The notes beneath the pieces were generated by a model that was not told where the DNA came from, did no database searches, and saw only the letters and a list, made by a program, of their open reading frames with translations. Source: Craterostigma plantagineum (Eukaryota; Streptophyta; Magnoliopsida; Lamiales; Linderniaceae). From it: 64,000 bases of DNA. Below, in pieces: positions 40,801 through 50,997 of the stretch. The position numbers were made by a program, and so were the translations under genes. The stretch is taken from the NCBI GenBank assembly GCA_027422505.1, contig JAPQWV010000367.1, positions 553,001 to 617,000 on the forward strand, given 5' to 3'. Numbering within the stretch: the stretch's first letter is position 1; every line of letters begins with the position of its first letter.

Positions 40801-41369
40801 CCAACACAAGAACATACAAAAAAAGCTTCTTTCGTAAAAAAACTCAGCACTTGACTGATTTGTTCTTATCTCACAGACACATCCAACGCAGACATGTTTT
40901 ATGTCTTCTGTTGACCTCCATACCCATTATTCATACCAGGTATAAAAAGTCACATTTTTTATTTCATACGATCAGTCGCAACTTATAACTCTTCTTTCTT
41001 GCGTTTATATTTTGTCTGAATATCATGTTCTTGTTCCTAGGTCATGCTACCCGAAGCAATCGCAATTGTAATGGCACCTACGGACACATCAAGGTAAATA
41101 AATACTCTCAGAAATTGTAACTCATTATTTATCATTCAGTCGACATAAATCTTATCCCATAACTACGATTCAATCTTTCCCCTCTATTTTGTAGCCCTCA
41201 TGGCATATTTCACCTATCTGATCCTGGCGGCGTATCGGTTATACGAAACTGTCAACAGCGCGGTTTTCATCCTCATGAAGAACCCGAAGATGGAAGCCCT
41301 ATTTACGAACACTGTTCTCACGTCTATATGAACGCAAGGTCGACGTTCGACGTTGTGGATCTCAGATGA
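37888..41369 (+). CDS. AMSH3: AMSH-like ubiquitin thioesterase (AMSH3 type), 14 exons, apparent frameshift in exon 8
   Basis: A zinc deubiquitinase that trims K63/K48 chains on endosomal cargo and acts with ESCRT-III. Exons: 37888-38013, 38378-38442, 38526-38598, 38683-38859, 39126-39229, 39340-39445, 39538-39584, 39732-40048, 40198-40287, 40366-40428, 40673-40747, 40877-40939, 41041-41093, 41195-41369; about 510 codons, the family's length. The N-terminal MIT/dimerisation region (DVDNRISIRNYYRIADNLLR) precedes a proline-rich linker (PSPPPVLAQVQPEVLPLSP). The C-terminal MPN+ domain has Glu (NLETCGVLAGSL) and the JAMM motif GWIHTHPTQTCFMSSVD; it ends DVVDLR. Exon 8 is 317 nt, one more than a multiple of three allows: the frame is right up to SPSRVADP (about 39980), but the conserved continuation (SQDGRPGSNSYQDLHI) is in another frame. 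Read literally, the protein stops in exon 10 before the JAMM motif. A base-call error and a real lesion are both possible. Confidence 0.9.
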
Positions 41370-42530
41370 ATGAGCTTTCCTTTTCTCCTTCACAGACAAG
41401 AATTTGATATTTCTGTACAAAACTGATACTTTTTATTATTACCATGTAATGCCCCCAAGCGTGTATAATTCATGACCTTATTACAATCTTAAACATCACA
41501 ACGGCTATGTCTATGCTTCGACAGTAATTGTTCGAAGGGATTTGTTCTCTAAATCTAGTCAATAGCTTCTTCGATGAGCACGTGCGATATAATATGTACG
41601 AAATTAAACACATTTTGCCTCCGACTGATTCATGTGATCTCAAAAATGAATCAAGAAAAATCAAGATTCAGCTCGTGCTATATTACTTAGTTTAGAGTTA
41701 GACAGCTCATTGATTCATTCATTTTGAGGATGTAAGGCTTGTGACATTCTAATTTGAATTATGAAAAGCATTGGTCCTTTGTACTCTCATGTGATTTGTC
41801 TCGACTATACGAAATGGACAAACTTTCACCTTTTTTTTATATATTAGTTGGAACTCATCGCTTGATCTGCTTATTGTGGCTCACAATCGAACTACTTGGT
41901 TTGATGAATGCCACTCGTGAAGTGGATTATGGATATAGGCTTTGCTTATGTTTTCTCAGTTAAGACAAAACCACAATCTTAACTAGATATATTGTAATAT
42001 CTCTATGACATGGATTATATCTTGTTTGTCAATTATATATATAAGAAAAGGTACCCAACATCGATATCTGAGTTTAAAATGTGGACTCATCGATTGATAA
42101 AGTAAGTATAATAATAAAAAATGGTTGTCGAAATAGGGAATAGCGTCTAAGACATACTTCAGTCGCTTTCATAATAGATCGCTTACAAGATATTGGAGAC
42201 TTTCGATTTTTCATATATATCGAAAAGTGGACTTCGTTCCACATGAAAATCACCTCAATATTACTCTTTCTACGTATAAAAAAACGCAATTTCTATATGA
42301 CACCAACTGATCATTATTTTTTGAAAGTTAATCGAATATGGACCAAGGTGTGATTTTTTTAGGCGAAAAGCATCGTCGTTATTATATAGGCTATAGCCGA
42401 AATTAGAATTGTTTGGTCTCAAAAGTTAAACTTCTCACTTCGCAACTTTATGACATTCTCCCATGTAACAGTGTGACATCAGAAAATTTAAATACGCAAT
42501 CACGTGGTCAAAGTCAAACGAATATATATA
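41370..42530. other. Intergenic region downstream of AMSH
   Basis: The AMSH 3' UTR should occupy the first part. The rest is AT-rich, with no recognised gene, RNA or element up to the CATAT target site of the gypsy element. Confidence 0.45.
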
Positions 42531-42535
42531 CATAT

Positions 42536-43266
42536 TGATGTGGGACTCTCCCACATCAAAGAATTTTAATATGGTTGGGAAAATCTATATAGCCGGTAGG
42601 TTAAGTATAAAGTTGTAGGTGGTGCGTTGGGTGCTTAAGGAACGTGAAAAGGGACGTAAACGGAAAAGGCACAAGATATACGTGGTTCAGACCTTGTAAG
42701 GTCCTACGTCCACGGCGCTCCAAAAAATACTTCTTTCACTATTCTGGACAGATTACACACTCAGATCGCTCATTTCTCTCTAAAATATGCTAAGTACTGA
42801 CTAGAAATATTTTATGTGATAAAGCTAGAGAATTATGAAGTGTTCTTCGTATCTTGACACGATGATCCATTTGAAAGTTGCCAAGTGATGCTTTTATAGG
42901 AGCTTCCTGGGGCTAGGAGAGGTTACATCCCGGATTTCCTGGAGAATGACGGCCTGGGACGATGTACAGTGACAGGTAGCTTTGTCAGAGCAGCTTTTCC
43001 ACAGTAGTCCCATCTGTCGCAGGAGCTGCAGTGGCGCAGCCCATTCTTTGAGTGGCACGTGTTTCCCGCCTCCTTATTTCTTTGTGCCTGTCTTTCAGTC
43101 ATTAATGCACCCAGGAGACCTCTTTTTACCCAGGGGTCATTAGCCGTCCTTTGAGGTCTTCGGAGCTCCCAATGTATATTAAAATATCTTGTTTTATTGG
43201 GTATTTTCTGTTGGGCTTATTTTTCTTTTCTATTTTTTCAGCCCACCTAGTTTCTGGACCGTATCA
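42536..43266 (-). repeat. Element C 3' LTR
   Basis: 731 bp. Next to it on the interior side is GGGGAGTGG (minus strand, about 43268-43276), the polypurine tract. Confidence 0.9.
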
Positions 43267-43984
43267 ACCACTCCCCTATTCTAATTTATTTTCGGGACAA
43301 AGTAAATAGAGTAAAATAAGTAGGGAGGTGGGCTTACTTCCTGTCCCGTGAGCTCCCTTGTCTTATCGTTGTTTCTGGGGCGTCGTGCCCTCTTTTGACG
43401 CTAAAAGGAAAGCCGCTGCTTCCCTGGGACCTGATGGTAAAACGTAAAAGAAAATGCTCCCTGCTTCTTCGGGAGGTGAAGCGGGGTCGCCCCGTCATGG
43501 ACCTCAGGGGACTTCCAAGGAGGCTAGAAAGCGGGTCCGGCAGGAGATGAAAAGGCTGCTCTGCAGGCGCTTCCCTTCCTTCGTACTTCCTGGGAAATCC
43601 CAGAGCTCCCGAGAATACCAAGTTCTGGGTTCCTGCTGCGGAGAAACACATGGAAGTTCTGGCTCACGCCGACATCTCGGATCTCCCGAAAGCTCCCTTG
43701 GATCGCCTTGCTTCTTGATTTCTTTACTTTCTCTTCTGTGATGTAGTGGACAACTTTTCCTATTTTTTCGAACCTTTTAGGACTTGTGTTGCTTTTCCTG
43801 GGAGATTAACTCCCCTTGGTGTCGTGTGTCTCTCGGGGGATATTTTTCCGTGTAATATATGCATCCCCTTTTCGCTAATCTTTTTTGTTGCCTTTGAGTC
43901 TCCGGCGACCTCCCTTATTTTGATGGGGACCTTCACTATTTATGTATTTATGTTTGTTTCCCAAACGTGGGTCTGAATATGGCC

Positions 43985-44140
43985 ACAGCACCCGGGTGTT
44001 AAGGTCAATCATGAATTTTGAGCGCGGTTATAGCGCCGGCACGCTTAACGATTCGTAAGCGAAGTACGAATTTTTAGCACGGTTATAGCGCCGCCACGCT
44101 TAATCGATTCGTAAACTAAGTACGAATTTTGAGCGCATCC
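43985..44140. repeat. Tandem repeat inside element C (about 65-bp unit)
   Basis: Two copies of a block with GCGCGGTTATAGCGCCGGCACG, CGCTTAA and GATTCGTAA, ending AAGTACGAATTTT, with small differences. Non-coding 3' interior of the gag-only element. Confidence 0.7.
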
Positions 44141-44339
44141 TGGGTTGCAAGGACCGTCGTCCTTGTCCTCAGGTGCTATTCAATGCTAGGCTCTCTCTGT
44201 CCTTAGCAAGTTCAGTATGGACTTTTAGGTCCTTGGAAATGTGGGGATCCCCGGTACCATTCACGTCGCAGGCTTACTGAGAGCTTTTGATGTCATGTAT
44301 GCCGCAGCCCGTCGACGGTGGTATCTTGTACACCCTTAC

Positions 44340-44475
44340 GGGCATCATCACACCGCAGATATATCATCTTTGGCGTCCTGTACACCGCAGGTCCGTCGAC
44401 CTTTGGCATCATCACATCGCAGATATATCATCTTTGACGTCCTGTACACCGCAGGTCCGTCGACCTTTGGCATCA
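44340..44475. repeat. Second tandem repeat inside element C (about 65-bp unit)
   Basis: Two near-identical copies containing GCAGATATATCATCTTTG, CGTCCTGTACACCGCAGG and TCCGTCGACCTTTGGCATCA. Such minisatellites are common in the untranslated region of Tat-lineage elements. Confidence 0.75.
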
Positions 44476-44656
44476 ATTACATTATTATATTAGGTGCACC
44501 TTTTATATATATAATAAAGTCCTTATATTCTGACAAGGAGGTACGCCTCGTTAAAACCTCATCCAGCCAAAACCTCCCTTGAGGTAAAATTCTGGAATAA
44601 GGAAAAAGAGTACGTCCCCTCCCTTAATACATAGTGATTTTACACATAAAACTTTT

Positions 44657-46021
44657 TCAAGTTAGATATATTCCAGGGACGAGGCAAGGCTCTCCCTCGT
44701 TCTGTGTGACGACTTGCTTCTCTTCCTGTGCCTTAGCGATTTTGCTTTCTTCTAAGTTAATGTACTTGTCGGTCCTCAGCAACAGCTCTTCGAATGATTG
44801 GGGAGGCTTCTTGGAAAGGGACGTAAAGAGGTCCCCATCTCGGAGCCCATTGACTAAAGCACTTACCATGACAGACGGGGTTGCCGTTGGTACTTCAAGA
44901 GCTGCAATGTTGAACCGGTTTATAAATGCACGGAGACCTTCGTTCTCCCCCTGCTTTACCTGGAACAGTGACATGTCAGATTTAGGTTGTTTTCGAGCGC
45001 TAGCAAATTGCGTTATGAACATGAGTTGAAACTCCTCGAAGGACTTGATAGATCCCGGAGCCAGTTGGTTGAACCACTGTTGTGCAGCTCTGACCAGGGT
45101 GGTCAGGAACACCCTGCACTTGACCCCGTCGGAGAACTCATGGAGTAAGACTGTGTTTTGGAATCGTAGGACGTGCTCCATTGGGTCCGTGGTTCCGTCA
45201 TATTCATACGACAACTGTTTGAAGTTGGAGGAGACTTCTCCTACTAACAGCTCCTTCGCGAACAGAGTTCCCGGTACGAGCCCCTCTCCTAATCTTTGCT
45301 GCATGGTGCGGCTTCGCATCCCGTCCACGACCTGCTTGAGGTCCTCGAGCTGATTTCGTAGTTTCCTCTCTTTTTCCGCCCACGCATCCTCCTTTGCTTC
45401 CGGGCGGGGCTCGGCTCGCTTTCTCCTCCTGGAACTTCCAGCCTTCCTCGTATTTTTGGGTGGTTCACTAGCGGAGCTAGTAGAGGTCCTCGTAGGTGTC
45501 CTGGGATCCTTTTCTGACCCATCAGCATCGTCTTGCTCTTCTTCTCCAGCGCGGGCTTGTCTGTCCTGCCCTGGTCGTTCCCCAGTTCGCCTGGGAGCTC
45601 CAGGGAGTTCTCCGTCTCTTCGCGGCCCGCTCTCTGATTTTGACTGCCTTCTGTGGGTTTTCCAAGGCTCTGCGGGTGACTCCGGGGACTTCATTTCTGC
45701 TTCATTTTCCCCGGTTGCTTCCATAAACTGACCGTCGACCTGTTTCGTTCTAGCTGGTGACTGAGCTTTCTGTCGGTGACTGAGCTTCCTTCGTCTTTCA
45801 GTCAGCGTCGTGCTGATGGTGTTGCGCATCAGAAGGTCCAGCTGGGCAGCGGTTAGGGTGATCGGTGTCTCTGGTGCCAGCGTCACAGGAACAGATTCCG
45901 GGATGTGGGGCTGTTCCTGGCGGTTGACTTCTTCTGTTTCCGCAAATTGCGGGTCTACGTTCTTCCGTATCGGGGGGTCTTCTTCCATCGAATCTTTGCG
46001 CCTTTCGTTTTTAATCAGCAA
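44657..46021 (-). CDS. Gag protein of element C
   Basis: 454 aa, open throughout. A charged, Arg/Glu/Pro-rich N-terminal half (to about residue 240) is followed by a Retrotrans_gag domain (about 270-410) with the conserved AQQWFNQLAPGSIKSFEEF and FITQF segments. The frame ends soon after (EEKQVVTQNEG), before any zinc knuckle or protease. It would form the capsid of a gypsy-type particle. Start choice is the first ATG, about 80 nt after the PBS. Confidence 0.88.
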   Translation of the reverse strand: MLIKNERRKDSMEEDPPIRKNVDPQFAETEEVNRQEQPHIPESVPVTLAPETPITLTAAQLDLLMRNTISTTLTERRRKLSHRQKAQSPARTKQVDGQFMEATGENEAEMKSPESPAEPWKTHRRQSKSESGPRRDGELPGAPRRTGERPGQDRQARAGEEEQDDADGSEKDPRTPTRTSTSSASEPPKNTRKAGSSRRRKRAEPRPEAKEDAWAEKERKLRNQLEDLKQVVDGMRSRTMQQRLGEGLVPGTLFAKELLVGEVSSNFKQLSYEYDGTTDPMEHVLRFQNTVLLHEFSDGVKCRVFLTTLVRAAQQWFNQLAPGSIKSFEEFQLMFITQFASARKQPKSDMSLFQVKQGENEGLRAFINRFNIAALEVPTATPSVMVSALVNGLRDGDLFTSLSKKPPQSFEELLLRTDKYINLEESKIAKAQEEKQVVTQNEGEPCLVPGIYLT

Positions 46022-46102
46022 GACCGAAAAGAGAGAGTGGTGATTTTAAGCACAACTTCACACACTGTTTGCAAGGTCACTCACGCCTCCAACTCTGGAT
46101 TT

Positions 46103-46119
46103 CCCACAGACGGCGCCAT
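46103..46119 (-). other. Primer-binding site of element C
   Basis: TGGCGCCGTCTGTGGGA begins 2 nt inside the 5' LTR on the minus strand. TGGCGCC-type sites are typical of Tat and Athila gypsy elements; I believe the primer is Arg-type but cannot verify the tRNA. Confidence 0.7.
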
Positions 46120-46120
46120 T

Positions 46121-46851
46121 TGATGTGGGACTCTCCCACATCAAAGAATTTTAATATGGTTCGAGAAATCTATATAGTCGGTAGGTTAAGTATAAAGTTG
46201 TAGGTGGTGCGTTGGGTGCTTAAGGAACGTGAAAAGGGACGTAAACGGAAAAGGCACAAGATATACGTGGTTCAGACCTTGTAAGGTCCTACGTCCACGG
46301 CGCTCCAAAAAATACTTCTTTCACTATTCTGGACAGATTACACACTCAGATCGCTCATTTCTCTCTAAAATATGCTAAGTACTGACTAGAAATATTTTAT
46401 GTGATAAAGCTAGAGAATTATGAAGTGTTCTTCGTATCTTGACATGATGATCCATTTGAAAGTTGCCAAGTGATGCTTTTATAGGAGCTTCCTGGGGCTA
46501 GGAGAGGTTACATCCCGGATTTCCTGGAGAATGCCGGCCTGGGACGATGTACAGTGACAGGTAGCTTTGTCAGAGCAGCTTTTCCACGGTAGTCCCATCT
46601 GTCGCAGGAGCTGCAGTGGCGCAGCCCATTCTTTGAGTGACACGTGTTTCCCGCCTCCTTATTTCCTTGTGCCTGTCTTTCAGTCATTAATGCACCCAGG
46701 AGACCTCTTTTTACCCAGGGGTCATTAGCCGTCCTTTGAGGTCTTCGGAGCTCCCAATGTATATTAAAATATCTTGTTTTATTGGGTATTTTCTGTTGGG
46801 CTTATTTTTCTTTTCTATTTTTTCAGCCCACCTAGTTTCTGGACCGTATCA
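46121..46851 (-). repeat. Element C 5' LTR
   Basis: 731 bp, the same length as the other LTR and about 98.8 percent identical by eye. Confidence 0.9.
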
Positions 46852-46986
46852 CATATAATAAAAAAATTACGTTAATAAAATAACAAACCTATCCTACGAG
46901 AAATAACTAATAATGTTCATATGATCAGATCATATATATTGCTTTAACAAAAATAACAAATAGCGTAAAAAATCAATTAACAACTA

Positions 46987-47566
46987 CTCCCTCCGTCCCA
47001 TAAGCTTATGGACATTGGGCTCGTTTGATATCAGTGTCTATGGATTACATGAGTATAAGTTATTTGTGTATAGCTATACAAGGATTTTGTTGATGTTGCA
47101 TGTTAACATGTTTGATATGTGTGTATTAATTATTTTTATGATATAAATTGTGTTTGATAGATGTGTTTGAGATGTGTATAGGTGTGTATGGATTAGTGAT
47201 ACACACCCCATATACACGGCTTATAAATCCTTGTAATAGTGTGTATAGTCATACAAGGCATGTATGGTTATATACACAGATAACAAACACGACATTACTT
47301 ATTCATACACACACCATATCCACTCATACCTATTTATACCCACATATCAAACGAGCCGTTAAGGTATGTACGGTTTTTAAGAAACTGGAAAATTTTTATA
47401 CTACAATCAAAAGGTAAAAAAGCGTATATTTTGACACGTCTTTCAAGAATATTTAATATTATTATATTGATTATTTGTGATAGTTTTTTGCTAAAAAACG
47501 AAATAGACAAAAGCTAGCGGGGTGTCCGATATAGTAAAATGTAAAAAACTAATGAGACCGAGAGAG
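46987..47566. mobile_element. Stowaway-like MITE with a nested insertion
   Basis: The left end CTCCCTCCGTCCCATAA is the Stowaway (Tc1/mariner) signature; the right end reversed reads CTCTCTCGGTCTCATTA. TA dinucleotides flank both ends (46985-46986 and 47567-47568). A second element occupies the interior. Confidence 0.75.
47016..47359. mobile_element. MITE nested in the Stowaway-like element
   Basis: Inverted ends GGGCTCGTTTGATAT on the left and ACGGCTCGTTTGATAT from the right enclose about 340 bp rich in TGTGTATGG/CATACAC motifs. It interrupts the Stowaway-like element. I could not settle the target duplication, so the superfamily is open. Confidence 0.6.
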
Positions 47567-47568
47567 TA

Positions 47569-48162
47569 GTTTAGTATATTATAGATAATTATTTATTCTC
47601 CAATGGACAATACTAATTTAAAAAAATATCCGAGTCCACAGTCCACACACAGTAAAGCGTACGACTGCGCAATCCCATAAAACCCTAAGCCCCCATTTCT
47701 CAATGGCGGCAAAACAGCAAAATACTTTCAGGGAATTCTCCGAAACACCCCTTGCTGGAAAAAAGATATCGTTTCGCAGGAAAGCCCTTTTCCGTCATTT
47801 CCAGTTACAGCGGGCCCTCGCTTAGGGTTTTCTCAGACTTCATATATATCGGCCCCCAACGATTTGCATTTCTCACAATCGCCCCCCGAAAACATCAAAT
47901 TCTCTCTCTAGATAACATTTTCACTGCTCACTCTCCACCTCTCAAACCACCAATCCCTGCCGCGATCTTCTTCCAATCAAACAAATGTTTTGATCGCGTC
48001 CTCTGAATAATCTTCACCTCTGTTTCTGAGTTTATGGTCTCAGTTTCGTGATCCATTCGAGGATCAAGCAGTTTCTAGGGAGGTGTGATCGTCGGGCGTG
48101 CTCTGTTTTTTTCTCGTAATCGGGATTACTTGCAGATCTCTGATCATAAAGCTTTCGCAGTG
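47569..48162 (+). other. Upstream region and probable 5' UTR of the GATA gene
   Basis: An ACCCTAAGCCCCC-type leader begins near 47680. An upstream ATG at 47703 opens a 40-codon frame (starting MAAKQQNTFREFSETPLAGK, stop 47823-47825). Whether it lies in the transcript is not known. A CT-rich leader continues to the GATA start codon. Confidence 0.45.
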
Positions 48163-49047
48163 ATGGATCTGAGTGATAAAGTACGTGATCATGCTTCTTT
48201 TCGAAATTTTTGTATGATTTTAAGCTCCGATGAGGAGTATTCTGTGATCGAAGTACTCTATGTTATTTTTTAACCATGTTTTTTTGTTTTCACAGGGTTC
48301 TGAGTGTGATGAAGTGAGTAGTCAAACACGAACCCTAGAAAGGGTTTCTTCTTCTGATGCCTCAAACTTGAAGACTTGCGTCGATTGTGGTACTTCGAAA
48401 ACACCGCTATGGCGAGGTGGTCCAGCTGGGCCAAAGGTAAGCATTTACTGCATTCTTACTTGGTATGCGTATAAGGTTTAAATGTGTTTAAATGCTCTAT
48501 CTCGGTAGTTGCACTTGCTGGCGATCTTTATGAGTCTCATTCTGTGTGTCTGTGTACGAATCTTGGCACGCCTCACGTGTCACATCTCCGTTAATGCTGC
48601 TTAGCTCTGATAAAAAGAAGAAAGAAGAAGAAATATTTACATTTGATCTGTGCTCTCGGTATAATAATCTCTTCTTTTCTTGTTTTTTGCGTGGTGAAGT
48701 CACTGTGCAACGCATGTGGGATAAGGAGCAGAAAGAAGAGAAGGGCTTTAATGGGAGTTGCAAAAGACGAGAAGAAAACATCGAAGAAATCCACTGCTTC
48801 CTTCAAGCAGAACTTTTCCCAGCACCAAAGCAGCAACAGCTGCAACAGTAGTACCACCAGCAGTGGAGATAGTACCACATCCACCACGCTGATCGCCGGC
48901 GGGAAGAGAACTCTGTGGTCGTCTTTTGGCGGTGACGTGGCTCTGCAAAGGCCGAGGTCGAACACCAACCGTAGGAGAAAGCTGAAGGAGGAAGAAAGAG
49001 CTGCTTTTCTTTTGATGTCCTTATCGTGTGGATCTGTCTATGCTTAA
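48163..49047 (+). CDS. LLM-domain B-class GATA transcription factor (GATA15/16/17-like)
   Basis: Exons 48163-48180 (MDLSDK), 48296-48436 and 48700-49047; 507 nt, 168 aa. One plant GATA zinc finger, C-X2-C-X18-C-X2-C (CVDCGTSKTPLWRG ... LCNACGIRSRKKRR, about residues 33-65), split by the last intron. The C-terminus is LLMSLSCGSVYA, the leucine-leucine-methionine (LLM) motif of B-GATAs. The short N-terminus without a HAN domain points to the GATA15/16/17 group. These nuclear factors act in greening, germination and flowering downstream of light, gibberellin and cytokinin. A serine- and threonine-rich linker joins finger and LLM motif. Confidence 0.92.
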
Positions 49048-49860
49048 TTTTGATGGGTTGGCTTGTACGTGGTGCAGTAGTGGTTGTACTGTTTTGTGCT
49101 TCTTTTTCTTGATTAATTTTTTTTTTTTCTGTAGCAGCTTGGAATTTGGATCATTGTATTGTACGTCCCAGAATGGGAAAAGCATCAATGGAACTTATTT
49201 TGCATCAATGGTAACTGCACAAATTGAAGAGGCCCAAGAGGAGGCAAGTGACCTATAATTTTATATCAAGGCCTTCTTATCAACCAAATTAAATATATAT
49301 TTCAACAAGAAACTTTTGGACAAAAAAGAAGTGGGAAAAAGCTATTTGACTACTCGAAGTTTTGCGTTTGAAACAAAAAAAAAGACTACTCGAAGTTTTG
49401 CTTTCCAGCTGCTGCCCATGTTCGGCTACTCTCCACTCCATAATCACATAATAATTATTGAATTCGGACAACACAAGCTCCTACATAATGCTTATTTTAT
49501 TAATGTAATTCTTTAATGTGTGTAAGAAATTGGTGTGAAAGAGATTTTGCATCTCATGAAAGGGATTTTTCTTGCTTAAGTACGACATGTTGCGTATTGT
49601 ACACTAACAGCTTGATAAGCCACCTTTGTACTTTATTAACACGTCTTAATCACATGATGTAATAATAGTCTCGAAGTTTGCCGACAGTGATTTGATTACG
49701 AGCCTAACAAGCACAGTAAGTACTATATGGTGAAATTTTTACATTCCTAAATATATAAAAATAAAATAAAATAGGATCAACGGAAAGAAAAAAAAAATCA
49801 GATGAAGATCATCACCACCTACATACATGGGCAGCCTTGGAAATCCACTGATATTATAGT
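49048..49860. other. 3' region between the GATA gene and the extensin-like gene
   Basis: The two genes converge here, so both 3' UTRs should lie in this stretch. A 20-bp imperfect direct repeat (ACTACTCGAAGTTTTGC-type) occurs at about 49351 and 49386. Nothing else recognised. Confidence 0.45.
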
Positions 49861-50316
49861 TCAGAGGAAAGATAAGCTACTGAAAAGAACGATCATCGTA
49901 TTCGTAAACTGTAATAATCCAGGCGTTGATGACGACGACGGAGGGTTGTGATAGTAGTAAGGAAAATACTGCACGATTGGGTTCGGCGGAGGCGGCGCCG
50001 GACCTGAGAAAACCGGCGGCGACGTAGGTGGTGGTTTGTAGTATCCGACTGGCGGTGGGGGTGGTGGGAAGTAAGTGTAAGCTGGCGTCGATGGCGGTGG
50101 TGGTGGGAGGAAGGAGGCCGTCGCCGGCGGCGGCGGCGGCGGGGTGCCACATGGGTTGTCGCAGGCTGAGCACATGGTGCAGGCGATTTGGTACTTCGAT
50201 CCAACCCACGTTGAAGACGTCGTCGTACGCTCGCCGTCGAAAGCCGCCGAGGACGATGCTATAACAATTACTACCAACATAAAGAGCAAAAGCTTTCTAT
50301 GAAAAGATCTCTTCAT
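49861..50316 (-). CDS. Secreted proline-rich extensin-like protein
   Basis: Single exon, 151 aa. An N-terminal signal peptide (about residues 1-25, KLLLFMLVVIVIASSSAAF) is followed by a short Cys motif (CTMCSACDNPC) and a proline-rich region with repeated PPPPP blocks alternating with Tyr, Ser and Thr (YFPPPPPPVGYYKPPP). The C-terminus is hydrophobic (MIVLFSSLSFL), which could be a GPI-anchor signal. A cell-wall structural or wall-signalling role is inferred from composition. Hydroxyproline glycosylation is expected at the S/T-P clusters. No closer family assignment is possible. Confidence 0.8.
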   Translation of the reverse strand: MKRSFHRKLLLFMLVVIVIASSSAAFDGERTTTSSTWVGSKYQIACTMCSACDNPCGTPPPPPPATASFLPPPPPSTPAYTYFPPPPPPVGYYKPPPTSPPVFSGPAPPPPNPIVQYFPYYYHNPPSSSSTPGLLQFTNTMIVLFSSLSFL

Positions 50317-50997
50317 CTTCTCTTACGATACCGTAAATATATTACTTAAAAATGTGGAATTTGGGAGGAATGGGAAGGGAAAGGAGTCGATGATAATATT
50401 GACGCACTTATCGCCGTTAGGAGCGGCGGTTTTCGTGTTGTCCACTTTTCATCATAGCCATCATTATGGTTGAGATAGGTTGTCAATCATCATATGACGA
50501 AGATTTCCATTGATGATACTCTTGTCAAAAGGGCCCAAAGCACCAGCTAAGTGGAGCCACTAATCATGTCAAGAAAGCCATTTTAATTAGGTTTTTGTTA
50601 GGTAAAACACGTTTGATTAACGACTTAATTGATCTGCTTAACCCTTTCATGTAAGAAAATGGACAAGATTAAAGAACCAAAAACAATCGTGTCAACCTAT
50701 ATGTGTACATTACAACAGCCATACCATAACGTACATAAAATGAATAATCCAACCTTATTACGTTCTTCAAACGCACGATGAAGATTTTCATTTCCATGTC
50801 TAACGAAATGCACGCAGCAGCTAAAACGAAAGCAGAAAGATTCCTACAGTTCTTGACGGTTTTTAGAGATCCTTAAGAACAAAAGAAAGGCACATACAAA
50901 TGATCTTAAAATCCTTCGGATCAAATGCGTGCGTCGTATTCCAAGACTACGTACGTACAGAGGCGATTCAAAAGCACACGGCGAAAACCCTTCGTTC
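50317..50997. other. Intergenic region, extensin-like promoter and ARR-B 3' flank
   Basis: Upstream region of the extensin-like gene and downstream flank of the response-regulator gene, both on the minus strand. No other feature seen. Confidence 0.4.

Larger units (their letters stand above)
42536..46851 (-). mobile_element. Ty3/gypsy gag-only LTR retrotransposon (element C, 4316 bp)
   Basis: Two 731-bp LTRs (42536-43266 and 46121-46851), flanked by CATAT (42531-42535 and 46852-46856). On the plus strand the LTR reads TGATGTGGGACTC...GGACCGTATCA; gene direction is minus. The LTRs differ at about nine positions, roughly 1.2 percent. The interior encodes a gag but no protease, RT, RNase H or integrase in any frame, so it is non-autonomous. 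Gag type and PBS point to the Tat/Ogre side of the gypsy family. Confidence 0.92.

Noticed and set aside
44634..46123. Plus-strand frames opposite the gypsy gag (up to 131 codons)
   Set aside because: Antisense to a gag with a recognisable domain; no motif of their own.
48591..48968. Minus-strand frames over GATA exon 3
   Set aside because: Antisense to the zinc-finger and LLM-coding exon and the intron; no independent support.
49877..50264. Alternative frames over the extensin-like gene
   Set aside because: CCG-rich repeats keep several frames open. Only the 151-residue frame has a signal peptide and Pro-block organisation.
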